NCBI GenBank assembly: GCA_903828535.1 | Contig: CAIKMN010000035.1 | Coordinates: 1 to 53,938 of the forward strand | Direction of reading: 5' to 3' | Length of the DNA: 53,938 nucleotides | Source of the DNA: an uncultured Curvibacter sp. | GTDB taxonomy: Bacteria > Pseudomonadota > Gammaproteobacteria > Burkholderiales > Burkholderiaceae_C | Shown: positions 1 to 8,154 of the stretch, piece after piece | Layout of the letters: every line of letters starts with the position of its first letter | Numbering within the stretch: the stretch's first letter is position 1 | Made by a program: the position numbers and the translations under genes | Notes under the pieces: generated by a model | The model's database searches: none | What the model saw: only the letters and a program-made list of their open reading frames with translations | What the model was told of the DNA's origin: nothing

Positions 1-51
1 CGGCAGTCACAACTGAGCCTGTTGTAGTGGTAAAAAAATAGGGTGACCTAT

Positions 52-684
52 ATGAATCAACAGCTTGCGTCACTTGGTGTCGAACCCGGGTGTGCAACCC
101 TGACCAATGTCCAAAAGTTAGATGGCGTCAAACCCCGGTTTGTGAGTCGTCAGCATGGGTATGTCGGTTTGGGTTCTGCTGTTGGCCTTCTGGGTCCGGC
201 AACGGGGGCTGCTATTCTGATTGGCTCAGTGGTTGCGATGGGGGCCGAAGTCGCCGTGAACAGATCAAATGGCAACAAAGATTCCGAGGATCACACCTAT
301 TTGGTCACCATGAAGCCAGATTTTGGGGACGAGTTCGCAATTGAGTATTCCTTCGGGCGGGACCCCGCAGTTCCAGCACTGTTTCCCGTTGGCAGTCGTG
401 TTCGTTATGGCGGCTATCCTCGCGCTCCCAATCAATCCTTCAGTTTGGAGTTGGCCCAAGCGCCTGCCTGGGAAAAGATCAACGATCCCGTAGAGGGCAT
501 TGCAAAGGTTGAATTTGACGTTCGAGCTGTCAATGCCAAGGGCAACGAGGTCAAGTACCTCTATGGCTGCTACGGTACTGTGGCAGCCGGTACTCAACAA
601 CTTATCTACGATCCAAATACACGGCTCTTTGCGTGGCAAGACCCCCCCGCAGCCATTACGCGAATTTTGGACAACTGGAAGTAA
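52..684 (+). CDS. Hypothetical protein with Gly/Ala-rich hydrophobic segment
   Basis: I do not recognise this protein and assign no function. The frame is also open from a GTG at 43, but I prefer the ATG at 52 because GGGTG lies just upstream at a ribosome-binding distance. The product is about 210 residues. Roughly residues 40-68 form a glycine- and alanine-rich hydrophobic stretch (VGLGSAVGLLGPATGAAILI), which could be one or two short membrane spans or a glycine-zipper-like hairpin. No signal peptide precedes it. The remaining 140 residues look soluble and beta-rich, with motifs such as LFPVGSRVRYGGYPRAP. It is not tightly linked to the next gene. Its upstream context lies outside the window. 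Confidence 0.6.
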   Translation: MNQQLASLGVEPGCATLTNVQKLDGVKPRFVSRQHGYVGLGSAVGLLGPATGAAILIGSVVAMGAEVAVNRSNGNKDSEDHTYLVTMKPDFGDEFAIEYSFGRDPAVPALFPVGSRVRYGGYPRAPNQSFSLELAQAPAWEKINDPVEGIAKVEFDVRAVNAKGNEVKYLYGCYGTVAAGTQQLIYDPNTRLFAWQDPPAAITRILDNWK

Positions 685-797
685 TGGTGTCGGGTGAGCC
701 GGTCATCTACGCAATATGAAAAGTGTCTAAAGGTTTGAGGAAATGCCACAGTAAGATTTATGGGTTTATCAAATTTCTAAACCAGCGGAGACCCACA

Positions 798-2096
798 GTG
801 AGCCGAAAATCAGCCCCCTTCTTGACCAAATGCTTGGTCTTCACCCTGGCCCTTGCAGCCAGTTTATTGACTGCTTTTTCTGACGCAAGCGCCATCGAAT
901 CCGCAACGCCAGCATCTGTCGGGCTGTCAGCTGCCAAGGTCCAAGACTTCAAGACGGAACTTCAACGTCGCATCGATGCCGGCGAAATGCCTGGCGCAGT
1001 GTTGATGGTCGTCAAAAATGGCAAGGTGGCAGTCAAAGAGGCCCTTGGATTCAGAGATCGGCCAAGTGCTGCGCCAATGACCGCCGACGCCATTTTCTTG
1101 GTGGCGTCAATGACAAAGCCGATTGTCTCGGTGGCCGTGATGCAACTTTTGGAGCAAGGAAAATTAGCACTCAGTGACCCGCTTTCCAAATACATTCCAG
1201 AATTCAAAGACATGAAGGTCGGCGTCGAAAAGACCAATGCAGAGGGAAAATCGGAGTTGGTGTTGGTCAACGCGGTTAGAGAAATCACCATTCAGGACCT
1301 CCTGAGGCACACTTCGGGACTCACGTACGGCTATTTTGACGACATGCTCGTCGACAAGGCCTACCTTTCCAATAACCTTTATGACCCGGACCTCAACCTA
1401 GAGCAACAGGTGGCAAAGTTGGCTAAGTTGCCACTCAAATACCAGCCCGGAACAACTTGGAACTATGGCTTGTCAACCGATGTTTTGGGTCGCGTGATCG
1501 AGGTGATTACAGGAAAGTCTTTAGACATTGCGCTGCAGCAAATGGTGACTGGGCCATTGGGGATGCAAGACACCAACTTTTGGGTTGATGAATCCAAGTA
1601 CTCGAGAGTTGCTTTTTCAAACATCAACCCTGCAACGGGCAATTATTTAACCAAGCCCCCATTGAAGATGAAGCCCACTCGACTGAGCGGCGGCGGCGGC
1701 CTCTACACAACCGCAGCTGATTATTCGCGATTTTGCCAAATGCTTTTAAACAAAGGGCAGTTGGAAGGCGTACGGATTTTGTCGCGTAAAAGCGTGGAGC
1801 TGATGACGGCCAATCACTTGCCCCCAGGTGTGCGCGCGGTGAAGACTTCAGATGTTTCCCCCACGCCAGAGAACGGGCTGGGCTTTGGCCTTGGTTTTGC
1901 CGTTAGGGCGGAGGCAGGGCTTACTGGTTATCTTGGGTCAAAGGGTGAGTTTTTTTGGTTGGGTTCATCGGGTACCAACTTTGTCATCGATCCTGTAGAA
2001 AAAATGATCACGATCCTGTTGGTACTGCAACCCGACAAGATGTATTCAAATCTTCGTTTGATGCGCAATATGGGTGAATCAATGATTTCGGATTGA
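798..2096 (+). CDS. Secreted serine hydrolase, class C beta-lactamase/EstB-type esterase family
   Basis: A penicillin-binding-fold hydrolase, most likely a periplasmic esterase or carboxylesterase rather than a true beta-lactamase. From the GTG at 798 the protein has 432 residues. Residues 1-32 are a typical signal peptide ending DASA. The nucleophile motif SMTK is at residues 104-107 (Ser104, Lys107), and the second catalytic motif is WNYGLS around Tyr223. A KTG box is replaced by a GSSGTNF-like segment near the C-terminus, as in EstB-type esterases. The frame is open from a GTG at 723, but 798 is preferred: GGAG sits about 8 nt upstream and the signal peptide then starts at the right place. 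The substrate cannot be read from sequence. No operon partner is evident. Confidence 0.82.
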   Translation: MSRKSAPFLTKCLVFTLALAASLLTAFSDASAIESATPASVGLSAAKVQDFKTELQRRIDAGEMPGAVLMVVKNGKVAVKEALGFRDRPSAAPMTADAIFLVASMTKPIVSVAVMQLLEQGKLALSDPLSKYIPEFKDMKVGVEKTNAEGKSELVLVNAVREITIQDLLRHTSGLTYGYFDDMLVDKAYLSNNLYDPDLNLEQQVAKLAKLPLKYQPGTTWNYGLSTDVLGRVIEVITGKSLDIALQQMVTGPLGMQDTNFWVDESKYSRVAFSNINPATGNYLTKPPLKMKPTRLSGGGGLYTTAADYSRFCQMLLNKGQLEGVRILSRKSVELMTANHLPPGVRAVKTSDVSPTPENGLGFGLGFAVRAEAGLTGYLGSKGEFFWLGSSGTNFVIDPVEKMITILLVLQPDKMYSNLRLMRNMGESMISD

Positions 2097-2183
2097 ACCC
2101 GCGCACTGAGATGAATGGGACTCAAAACGCCCCAAGACTGAAGTCAAACGCGCCAATGAAAATGCGAAGCGGCTTGTTCAGCC

Positions 2184-2480
2184 ATGAACAGAGCCGTTTT
2201 CTTCGGGACTTCTTCCAAGTCTCCATTGACAACGAACACCGACATCAAGAAATACTTTGCAGATTTATTTTCAAGCTACGCCACTGTCAATGTGGAACTT
2301 GGAGCGCATTACATCAATGAGCTGTCAACCACCAGTGCCGTGTTAACGGGCTTTGATAAATGGACTGTCTCAAACGGTGACCATAAAAGAGAGGCGATTG
2401 GGCGCCTCACTGTCGCCGTTGCGCAGCGTGATGGAAAGTGGCAGATCGTTGGCTTTCAAAGATCGGCCATGCCCAACTAG
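2184..2480 (+). pseudogene. 5'-truncated NTF2-like (SnoaL/DUF4440-type) fragment
   Basis: This 98-codon frame resembles the C-terminal two thirds of a small NTF2-fold protein. It opens in the middle of what looks like a beta-strand (AVFFGTSSKSPL) and runs to a typical last strand (GKWQIVGFQRSAMPN). Members of these families usually carry 40-60 more N-terminal residues, often with a signal peptide. Upstream in frame there is a stop at 2157 and nothing resembling the missing part; other frames also show nothing. The start ATG at 2184 has no convincing ribosome-binding site. I therefore read it as a remnant, though a shortened functional protein is possible. It follows the serine hydrolase by 87 bp. 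Confidence 0.45.
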
Positions 2481-2544
2481 ACTCTTGGCTAGTCAGCTCC
2501 CTTTTGAGCGAGAGAGTGGGGCGCACAAAGGAGCCAACGCAAAG

Positions 2545-2745
2545 ATGGCCCTTGCCCCTAAAAAACGTATTCCTAGCGGATGGGTAAAAAACAGTTTTGG
2601 AGAGACGGAAATTTGCATCCAAACTGAGCCACTTCATTGCGCAGTTGTTTATCGCAGTGAGACGGTAGGCAGGGAGCAGGTCAATGGGGCAGTGTGCCGG
2701 CGGATAAACTCGGTATGGATGGCCATTGCAAGCCAAGGCCAGTAG
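2545..2745 (+). CDS. Small hypothetical ORF, possibly a gene remnant
   Basis: A 66-codon frame with ATG at 2545 and AAAGGAG about 11 nt upstream. The C-terminal half, with a spaced Cys pair and the pattern CAVVYRSETVGREQVNGAVC followed by a Trp-containing end, is reminiscent of the terminal Cys/Gly/Arg/Trp pattern of bacterial 17-kDa surface-antigen-like proteins. That resemblance is weak and I would not name it on this basis. There is no signal peptide. It sits in the otherwise empty interval 2481-2786 between the NTF2-like remnant and the DsbA-family gene, in a stretch that looks eroded. It may be non-coding. Confidence 0.3.
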   Translation: MALAPKKRIPSGWVKNSFGETEICIQTEPLHCAVVYRSETVGREQVNGAVCRRINSVWMAIASQGQ

Positions 2746-2786
2746 CAATCCCGATGCCCTTGCGCGTCTCTTCTTAGGAGCCCACC

Positions 2787-3437
2787 ATGACCTCACACAT
2801 CACAATCGATTTTGTCTCTGACATTTCTTGCCCCTGGTGTGCTGTGGGTCTCTCCGCTCTGAATAAAGCCTTGAATCACATCAAGACCGATGTAACGGCT
2901 ACGGTGCGCTTCCAACCGTTCGAGCTCAATCCCCAAATGAAGCCGGGCGGACAGGACATTGCCGAGCACTTGACCCAAAAGTACAGGTCCACACCCGAAC
3001 AACAGGCCCAGATGCAGGAGACCATTCGCGAGCGTGGGGCTGAAGTTGGGTTTACTTTTAGCCAAGACGGTCGGGGTCGTATTTACAACACCTTCAACGC
3101 CCACAGGTTGCTGCATTGGGTGGGTGAAGAACACCCTGAACAACAGCCTCAGCTCAAAATGGCGCTGCTGAATGCCTGCCATCGGGACCGCCAGGCCATG
3201 GACGACGCAGCCGTTTTGGTACGAGCAGTTGAAACGGTCGGATTAAGCGCAGACCGTGCGCGCGAAATTTTGGCCGGAGATGAGTTCAGTGCAGACGTGC
3301 GTGAACGCGAGACGTTCTACACGAATGCAGGCATTCATGCAGTCCCAGCCGTCATCATCAACGAGCGTCATCTTCTTTCGGGTGGGCAACCTGTTGAGGT
3401 TTACGAGCGGGCGATTCGTGAGTTGGCTTCGGGTTAA
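2787..3437 (+). CDS. DsbA-family (FrnE-like) thiol oxidoreductase
   Basis: A 216-residue cytoplasmic thioredoxin-fold protein of the DsbA/FrnE/2-hydroxychromene-2-carboxylate isomerase superfamily. The N-terminal beta-strand leads directly into a CPWC motif at residues 15-18 (SDISCPWC), the hallmark of FrnE-like proteins. The helical insertion follows, and the cis-Pro region appears as HAVPAVIINERHLLSGGQ near the C-terminus. There is no signal peptide, so a periplasmic Dsb role is unlikely. Substrates of FrnE-type enzymes are poorly defined; redox repair or polyketide-related roles have been proposed in other bacteria. The start is well supported by TAGGAG upstream of the ATG. The MATE exporter follows 36 bp downstream on the same strand and may be co-transcribed. 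Confidence 0.88.
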   Translation: MTSHITIDFVSDISCPWCAVGLSALNKALNHIKTDVTATVRFQPFELNPQMKPGGQDIAEHLTQKYRSTPEQQAQMQETIRERGAEVGFTFSQDGRGRIYNTFNAHRLLHWVGEEHPEQQPQLKMALLNACHRDRQAMDDAAVLVRAVETVGLSADRAREILAGDEFSADVRERETFYTNAGIHAVPAVIINERHLLSGGQPVEVYERAIRELASG

Positions 3438-3473
3438 CGCCCCGTTTAGTTCTTTGCCTGAGATTAAATCCAA

Positions 3474-4814
3474 TTGAAACCACAAACCACGCCCATTTTT
3501 TCTACCTTGTTGCGATTCGCACTGCCCAATATGGTCGCCATGTTGGCCACTGCATTGGCGACGATTGCCGAAACCAGTTATGTCGGCCGCTTTGGCACCC
3601 CCGCTTTGGCCGGTATGGCCTTGGTGTTTCCATTTGTCATGCTTCAAACCATGATGTCGGCTGGCGCCATGGGGGGTGGGGTATCGTCAGCCATCAGCCG
3701 AGGATTGGGCGCGGGCGAGACCAATCGAGCCAATTTGCTGGCGGTGCATGCTCTCTGGATTGGCATTGCTTTGGGCACAGTTTTTTTAGGGGTGATGGAA
3801 CTCTTTGGCCCCTTTTTCCTTGATGCTCTGGGGGGGCGAGGGGAGGCCCTCACGCAAGCGCTGGCGTACGCCAAAGTGTCCTTTGCAGGCTCCATTTTTG
3901 TTTGGATCGTGAATACGCTGTCCTCGGTCATTCGAGGCAGTGGCAACATGAAAATCCCCTCTGTCACTTTGCTCGCGTTGTCCATTGCACAAGTGCTTTT
4001 GGGCGGCATTTTGGGCTTGGGCTGGGGGCCGATTCCTGCTTTTGGCATGGGGGGAGTGGCGGCAGGCAGTGTGCTGGCTTACGCGGTGGGGGCTGTATTC
4101 CTGTGGCATCACTTGGCCTCGGGCCATGCCCGTGTGAGCCTGCCGATTCACGGCACCCGCATAGACCCCAAATTGCTAAAAGACATTTTGCGGGTGGGTG
4201 CGGTGGCGTGTATTTCGCCCTTTCAAACCGTTTTCACCATCTTCGTGATGACGCGATTGGTCGCCGAGTTCGGCCCCCAAGCACTGGCGGGTTACGGCAT
4301 TGGAACGCGTCTTGAATTTCTGCTGGTGCCACTGGCGTTTGCCATCGGTGTGGCGTCAGTGCCAATGGTGGGCATGGCGATGGGTGCCGGTGATATTAAA
4401 AGGGCGCGTCAATCGGCCTTTACCGCTGCCGCGTTGGCCGCTGCCTTACTCGGCATGATTGGGCTGGGGGTCATCTTGGCACCCGATGCGTGGACAACGC
4501 TGTTCAGTCAAGACGAATCGGTTTTGTTATCTGCCAGAACCTACTTTTTGTGGGCAGGCCCTTGCTACGCGCTCTTTGGCTTGGGTCTGTCGCTTTACTT
4601 TTCTTCCCTCGGGGCCGGTAAAGCATTGGGCCCGGTTTTGGCCGGCACATTGCGTTTGATTGTGGTGGCGGTGGTCGGCTTTTGGTTGGCTTCTAGGCAT
4701 GCACCGACTTGGGCGCTTTTCGCGCTGGTCGGTTTGGGAATGGCCGTTTACGGCGTGAGCACGTTGCTCATTGTTCGATTCACAAGTTGGCAACCCAAAG
4801 CCGGTACTGCTTAG
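3474..4814 (+). CDS. MATE-family multidrug/cation antiporter
   Basis: A 446-residue inner-membrane protein with about twelve hydrophobic segments arranged as two similar halves, as expected for MATE (NorM/DinF-type) exporters that couple drug or metabolite efflux to Na+ or H+. Characteristic elements are the first helix RFALPNMVAMLATALATIAE, the glycine-rich loop AGAMGGGVSSAISRGLGAG, and the matching second-half segment FAIGVASVPMVGMAMGAGD. The start is TTG at 3474; no ATG occurs before the first transmembrane helix. The 3' end overlaps the convergent flavin oxidoreductase gene by 35 bp. Substrate is unknown. Confidence 0.9.
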   Translation: MKPQTTPIFSTLLRFALPNMVAMLATALATIAETSYVGRFGTPALAGMALVFPFVMLQTMMSAGAMGGGVSSAISRGLGAGETNRANLLAVHALWIGIALGTVFLGVMELFGPFFLDALGGRGEALTQALAYAKVSFAGSIFVWIVNTLSSVIRGSGNMKIPSVTLLALSIAQVLLGGILGLGWGPIPAFGMGGVAAGSVLAYAVGAVFLWHHLASGHARVSLPIHGTRIDPKLLKDILRVGAVACISPFQTVFTIFVMTRLVAEFGPQALAGYGIGTRLEFLLVPLAFAIGVASVPMVGMAMGAGDIKRARQSAFTAAALAAALLGMIGLGVILAPDAWTTLFSQDESVLLSARTYFLWAGPCYALFGLGLSLYFSSLGAGKALGPVLAGTLRLIVVAVVGFWLASRHAPTWALFALVGLGMAVYGVSTLLIVRFTSWQPKAGTA

Positions 4815-6006
4815 TCTGCTGGGCTGTCTTGATCTGCTGAGTCACCAAAGCCCACAGCGGTGAAATACGCGGGTTGGTGACTTGGCCATGGCTCAATTTC
4901 TTGAGTTGGTACTTCACCCTCGCCATCGTGGCGAGGGCGGCCATCGTCTTGTTCTTCCACGTCATTGGCGACAACTCGGGCGATACACCGCGGCCTGCAA
5001 GCCAAGCCTGGGGTAGGTGGGGGTCAATGGCCAAAGCCGTTGCGATACCGACCATTGAAACGCCGCTTTCCAGCACCTGTTCGGCCACGGCCTTGCGGCG
5101 AATCCCACCCGTCACCATCAAGGGCATCTGGGCGGTGGCCAACATGTTTTGTGCGAACTCTAAAAAATAGGCCTCACGCGCCAAGGTGCGACCATCTCGG
5201 GCTTGTCCTTGCATGGCGGGGGCTTCATAGCTGCCGCCAGAAATTTCTACCAAATCAACGCTCAATTCGTTCAGCATCTGCAGCACTTGCTGAGCGTCTC
5301 CGGGGCTGAAGCCGCCGCGCTGAAAATCGGCCGAGTTCAACTTGACCGACACCGCAAATTGAGGGGACACCACCGCGCGAACTGCCTTCACGATGTCCAC
5401 CAAGAGCCTGGCTCGGTTGTCAATACGGCCCCCCCAAGCGTCTTGACGCCGATTGCAAAGGGGCGACAAAAATTGGCTCAATAAATAGCCATGCGCACCG
5501 TGAATTTGCACACCGTTGAAGCCAGCCCGTTCTGCCAGTTGCGCCGTGCGCACAAAACGTTGAAGCACCTCTGCAATGTCCGAAGGCGTCATGGCTTTGG
5601 GCACTGAAAACTGGTTTGATAACTTGCCCATGTCCAGAGGCACCGCCGAGGCCGACCAAGTTTCTTGCCCCATTGAGGCCATCATTTGACGACCCGGGTG
5701 GCTGATTTGCATCCACACCTGAGCGCCGCCCGAACGGGCCACTTGTGCCCATTCCTTGAAGCGGTCTAAGTGCTGGTCGTTTTCCAAAACCACGCCGCCG
5801 GGGCCCGTCATGGCAAGGTGATCGACCATCACATTGCCCGTCAAAATCAAACCCGCTCCGCCGTCTGCCCAGGCTTGATAAAGACGCAACAGCGCGTCTG
5901 AGGGGGCATGCTCGGCGTCGCACATGTTTTCTTCCATGGCGGCTTTCGCAATGCGGTTTGGGACGCGGGTGCCATTGGGCAGGAGGAGGGGGGAGAAAAG
6001 GGTCAT
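4780..6006 (-). CDS. NADH:flavin oxidoreductase, Old Yellow Enzyme family
   Basis: A cytoplasmic FMN-dependent TIM-barrel oxidoreductase of about 408 residues that would reduce activated alkenes or quinone-like electrophiles with NAD(P)H. It begins with the family's typical LFSPLLLPNGTRVPNRI, followed by active-site stretches such as VQIHGAHGYLLSQFLSP, VSVKLNSADFQRGGF, VEISGGSYEAP and the FMN-phosphate segment PLMVTGGIRRK. It belongs to the NADH oxidase-like branch that lacks a fused C-terminal Fe-S/FAD half. The start is placed at 6006, where the family N-terminus begins; a longer start at 6033 exists. The 3' end overlaps the convergent MATE gene by 35 bp. Physiological substrate unknown. 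Confidence 0.9.
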   Translation of the reverse strand: MTLFSPLLLPNGTRVPNRIAKAAMEENMCDAEHAPSDALLRLYQAWADGGAGLILTGNVMVDHLAMTGPGGVVLENDQHLDRFKEWAQVARSGGAQVWMQISHPGRQMMASMGQETWSASAVPLDMGKLSNQFSVPKAMTPSDIAEVLQRFVRTAQLAERAGFNGVQIHGAHGYLLSQFLSPLCNRRQDAWGGRIDNRARLLVDIVKAVRAVVSPQFAVSVKLNSADFQRGGFSPGDAQQVLQMLNELSVDLVEISGGSYEAPAMQGQARDGRTLAREAYFLEFAQNMLATAQMPLMVTGGIRRKAVAEQVLESGVSMVGIATALAIDPHLPQAWLAGRGVSPELSPMTWKNKTMAALATMARVKYQLKKLSHGQVTNPRISPLWALVTQQIKTAQQTKQYRLWVANL

Positions 6007-6210
6007 GTATCCAATTTTATGGCGCCTCCACATCGCCCCATGAACCCCAGCCCGATGAGACGCAGCAAGCGGCCGTTCATCCGTTGTCCTCTTCTCAACT
6101 CAGTCAATGCCCGTAACCTGATTCAACGGGCGGTCCTTCAAGTCGTTGGTTTGCGAGTCAACCAGCAACTCATGGCCTTTCATGATTTAAGCGATGGAAG
6201 AAAGTCAAAG

Positions 6211-6576
6211 ATGTCGAGGTTTGAAGAAAAAGCGCCCCAGCAGCGCGCTCAAAAAATGTCCATGTGGGTCACATGCTTGTTGCTGTGTATACCGGTGCTG
6301 GGGCAAGTCATTGGCTTGTTCACCGTGCTTCCGATGTTGATGTTTGGCATCTACACCCAGTCAAAGCACCGATTTTTGGATTACGGACTGCTGATCGTTT
6401 TTATAGTGCTCTATTTCCTCGTCCCCATTGCCGTGCTTCAGTTTTTTGAGACCAAGGGCCTGTCTTGGCAAGTCGGTCACACCTTGTCCATGCCGCCGAT
6501 TGCCATGGCCTTGTTGGGTCAATTCGCCTTCACCTACTTGGGCCTGAGAAGATTTTGGCGGTTTACAGCCACATAA
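6211..6576 (+). CDS. Small hypothetical membrane protein
   Basis: From the ATG at 6211 (GGAAG about 10 nt upstream) the product is 121 residues. A short charged N-terminus (SRFEEKAPQQRAQK) leads into about three transmembrane helices: WVTCLLLCIPVLGQVIGLF, LLIVFIVLYFLVPIAVLQFF and a last one around PPIAMALLGQFAFTYLGL. It resembles the many unnamed small inner-membrane proteins of Burkholderiales, and I recognise no functional motif. The frame extends upstream to 5908, but that part overlaps the divergent flavin oxidoreductase and does not look like protein. It is transcribed towards mscL (convergent). Confidence 0.6.
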   Translation: MSRFEEKAPQQRAQKMSMWVTCLLLCIPVLGQVIGLFTVLPMLMFGIYTQSKHRFLDYGLLIVFIVLYFLVPIAVLQFFETKGLSWQVGHTLSMPPIAMALLGQFAFTYLGLRRFWRFTAT

Positions 6577-6612
6577 GTTCAGAATCAAACGGCTTTCACT
6601 TTCAATCAGTCG

Positions 6613-7059
6613 TTAATCAACCTTCTTAAGACAAGCCAAAATTTCCTCGAGCACCACGAGTTCTTGTGATTTTTCAGGTGCTGGGGGAGGGGCCTCTGGC
6701 TCGATGACCACTTCCGCTTGCGCATCCGCTTTCTTCAGTTTGTTGATCTGTCGAACCATGACAAAGATAATAAAAGCCAAGATGATGAAGTTGATGGCGA
6801 TCGTGATGAAGTTGCCATAGGCAATCACAGCACCGAGCTTTTTGGCTTCAAGGAGCGTCGGCGCGACTTGCCCTGAAAGAGGGAGGTAGTAATTGCTGAA
6901 GTCCAGCCCGCCTAGGCCTTTGCTCACGACCGGCAAAATCAGATCACTCACCAGCGAGTCGACGATCTTGCCAAACGACGCGCCGATGATGACCCCAACG
7001 GCCAAATCGATCACATTGCCCTTGAGCGCAAATTCTTTAAATTCTTTTAATAAGGCCAT
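6613..7059 (-). CDS. mscL: Large-conductance mechanosensitive channel MscL
   Basis: An inner-membrane homopentameric osmotic safety valve of 148 residues, the usual family length. The N-terminal amphipathic helix ([20 protein letters not shown]) continues into TM1 with the pore-lining [18 protein letters not shown] segment. The periplasmic loop contains [12 protein letters not shown]2 is [19 protein letters not shown], and the C-terminal cytoplasmic helix ends with [15 protein letters not shown]. The start at 7059 is chosen because it gives the canonical [11 protein letters not shown]-terminus with GGGTGAT upstream; the longer frame to 7185 has no family support. It is divergent from the AraC-type regulator about 95 bp away. 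Confidence 0.97.
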   Translation of the reverse strand: MALLKEFKEFALKGNVIDLAVGVIIGASFGKIVDSLVSDLILPVVSKGLGGLDFSNYYLPLSGQVAPTLLEAKKLGAVIAYGNFITIAINFIILAFIIFVMVRQINKLKKADAQAEVVIEPEAPPPAPEKSQELVVLEEILACLKKVD

Positions 7060-7155
7060 GGCATCACCCGTTGTTTCAATCGCCGCCATTATTGGGTCAG
7101 GAGCGCCTGTCGATGAAGCCAACGGCAGTCGGCAAACCACCGTCTGTCGGACTTG

Positions 7156-8073
7156 ATGAAAGATCCCTTTCCAAAGCACAATCAAGCCATGTCTTCGACC
7201 CCCGGTTTTGCCCTTTTCTCAGGCCTTTTTGGCGAGTCCACTGAATTGCCTGACCTGGTTCATTGCGAAACCATTGCCTCTCGTTCTTCATTGCACGATT
7301 GGGAGTTGGCCCCGCACCAACACGACCGATTGCACCAGTTTTTGTTTGTGGCCTCTGGCGACGGAACTGTTTTTTTTGAAGGCGAGGGGCGCCCTTTGAC
7401 GCCGCCTTGCATTGTCAACGTGCCCCCCGGAACGGTTCATGCCTTTGTTTTTCAACCGGGCACCGAGGGCTTTGTCGTGACCTTGGCCGATGAAATGTTG
7501 GACCTGATTTACGAAGGCGCTCAGGCTATTCGTCAGGTCTTGTCACAAGCCGCGGTGGTGATGACCCACCACGCGATGGAACTCTGTGTTCAACAAATTT
7601 GGCAGGAATACAAACAAGCCTTCAGCGAGGAGTTTCATGGCCTTTCGCGTGCGCGAGACCTGGTATTGAGGGGTTTGTGCAGCGCTTTGGCAGGACAAGT
7701 GGCGCGCACGGTGGTGGCGCAAGCCGAAGTCCCGGTCATGGTTGCCGCGGGGCGCCATCAATTGTTAAAAAACTTACAAGCGTTGATCGAAGCCCATTTT
7801 TTGGCGCATTGGGGTGTGGCTGACTACGCTGAGGCCTTGGCCATTTCGGCCACGCATTTGACTCGGTGTGTAAAGGAGGCGACGGGACAGCCGGTGTCAC
7901 GCTTGATTGAGGCACGGTTGTTGCGAGAAGCCAGGCGCCAACTGACCTTCACCAACAAGCGATTGGCCTCCATTTCCGATGAGTTGGGTTTTGCCGATCC
8001 GGCCTATTTCAGCCGATTTTTTTCCAGAAATATGGGCCTGTCACCGCGCGCATTTAGACAACGCGGGTCTTAA
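7156..8073 (+). CDS. AraC-family transcriptional regulator, PobR-like
   Basis: A one-component regulator of about 305 residues: an N-terminal cupin effector domain followed by two helix-turn-helix motifs. The cupin part ([35 protein letters not shown]) closely resembles PobR, the 4-hydroxybenzoate-responsive activator. The C-terminal domain has the AraC signature around [20 protein letters not shown]. PobR normally lies next to pobA; here the neighbours are mscL and yicC, so the effector and target are open and I give no symbol. Starts at 7156 (ATG) and 7189 (ATG) are both possible; neither has a strong ribosome-binding site. Lone aromatic-acid regulators of this type usually act at a distant catabolic operon. 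Confidence 0.88.
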   Translation: MKDPFPKHNQAMSSTPGFALFSGLFGESTELPDLVHCETIASRSSLHDWELAPHQHDRLHQFLFVASGDGTVFFEGEGRPLTPPCIVNVPPGTVHAFVFQPGTEGFVVTLADEMLDLIYEGAQAIRQVLSQAAVVMTHHAMELCVQQIWQEYKQAFSEEFHGLSRARDLVLRGLCSALAGQVARTVVAQAEVPVMVAAGRHQLLKNLQALIEAHFLAHWGVADYAEALAISATHLTRCVKEATGQPVSRLIEARLLREARRQLTFTNKRLASISDELGFADPAYFSRFFSRNMGLSPRAFRQRGS

Positions 8074-8106
8074 AAACCACCCTGATTTTCAATCAGCCAT
8101 GACTCC

Positions 8107-8154
8107 ATGTTCATGACTCAATGTTCATTACTCAATGTTCATTACTCAATGTTC
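8107..8154. repeat. 14-bp tandem repeat spanning the yicC stop codon
   Basis: Copies of ATGTTCATTACTCA lie head to tail: 8107-8120 (one mismatch), 8121-8134, 8135-8148, then a 6-bp partial copy at 8149-8154. The yicC stop codon (read on the minus strand at 8142-8144) falls inside the third copy, so the array extends from the last yicC codons into the intergenic space. The unit is not a multiple of three. A 6-bp hairpin, CTGATT-TTC-AATCAG, sits next to it at 8082-8096. Replication slippage is the simplest origin. Confidence 0.9.

Noticed and set aside
798-2096. Serine hydrolase as a resistance beta-lactamase
   Set aside because: The motifs fit EstB-type esterases better (Tyr-x-x-Ser and no KTG), so resistance cannot be claimed.
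8082-8096. CTGATT-TTC-AATCAG as a terminator
   Set aside because: Short 6-bp AT-rich stem with no following T tract.
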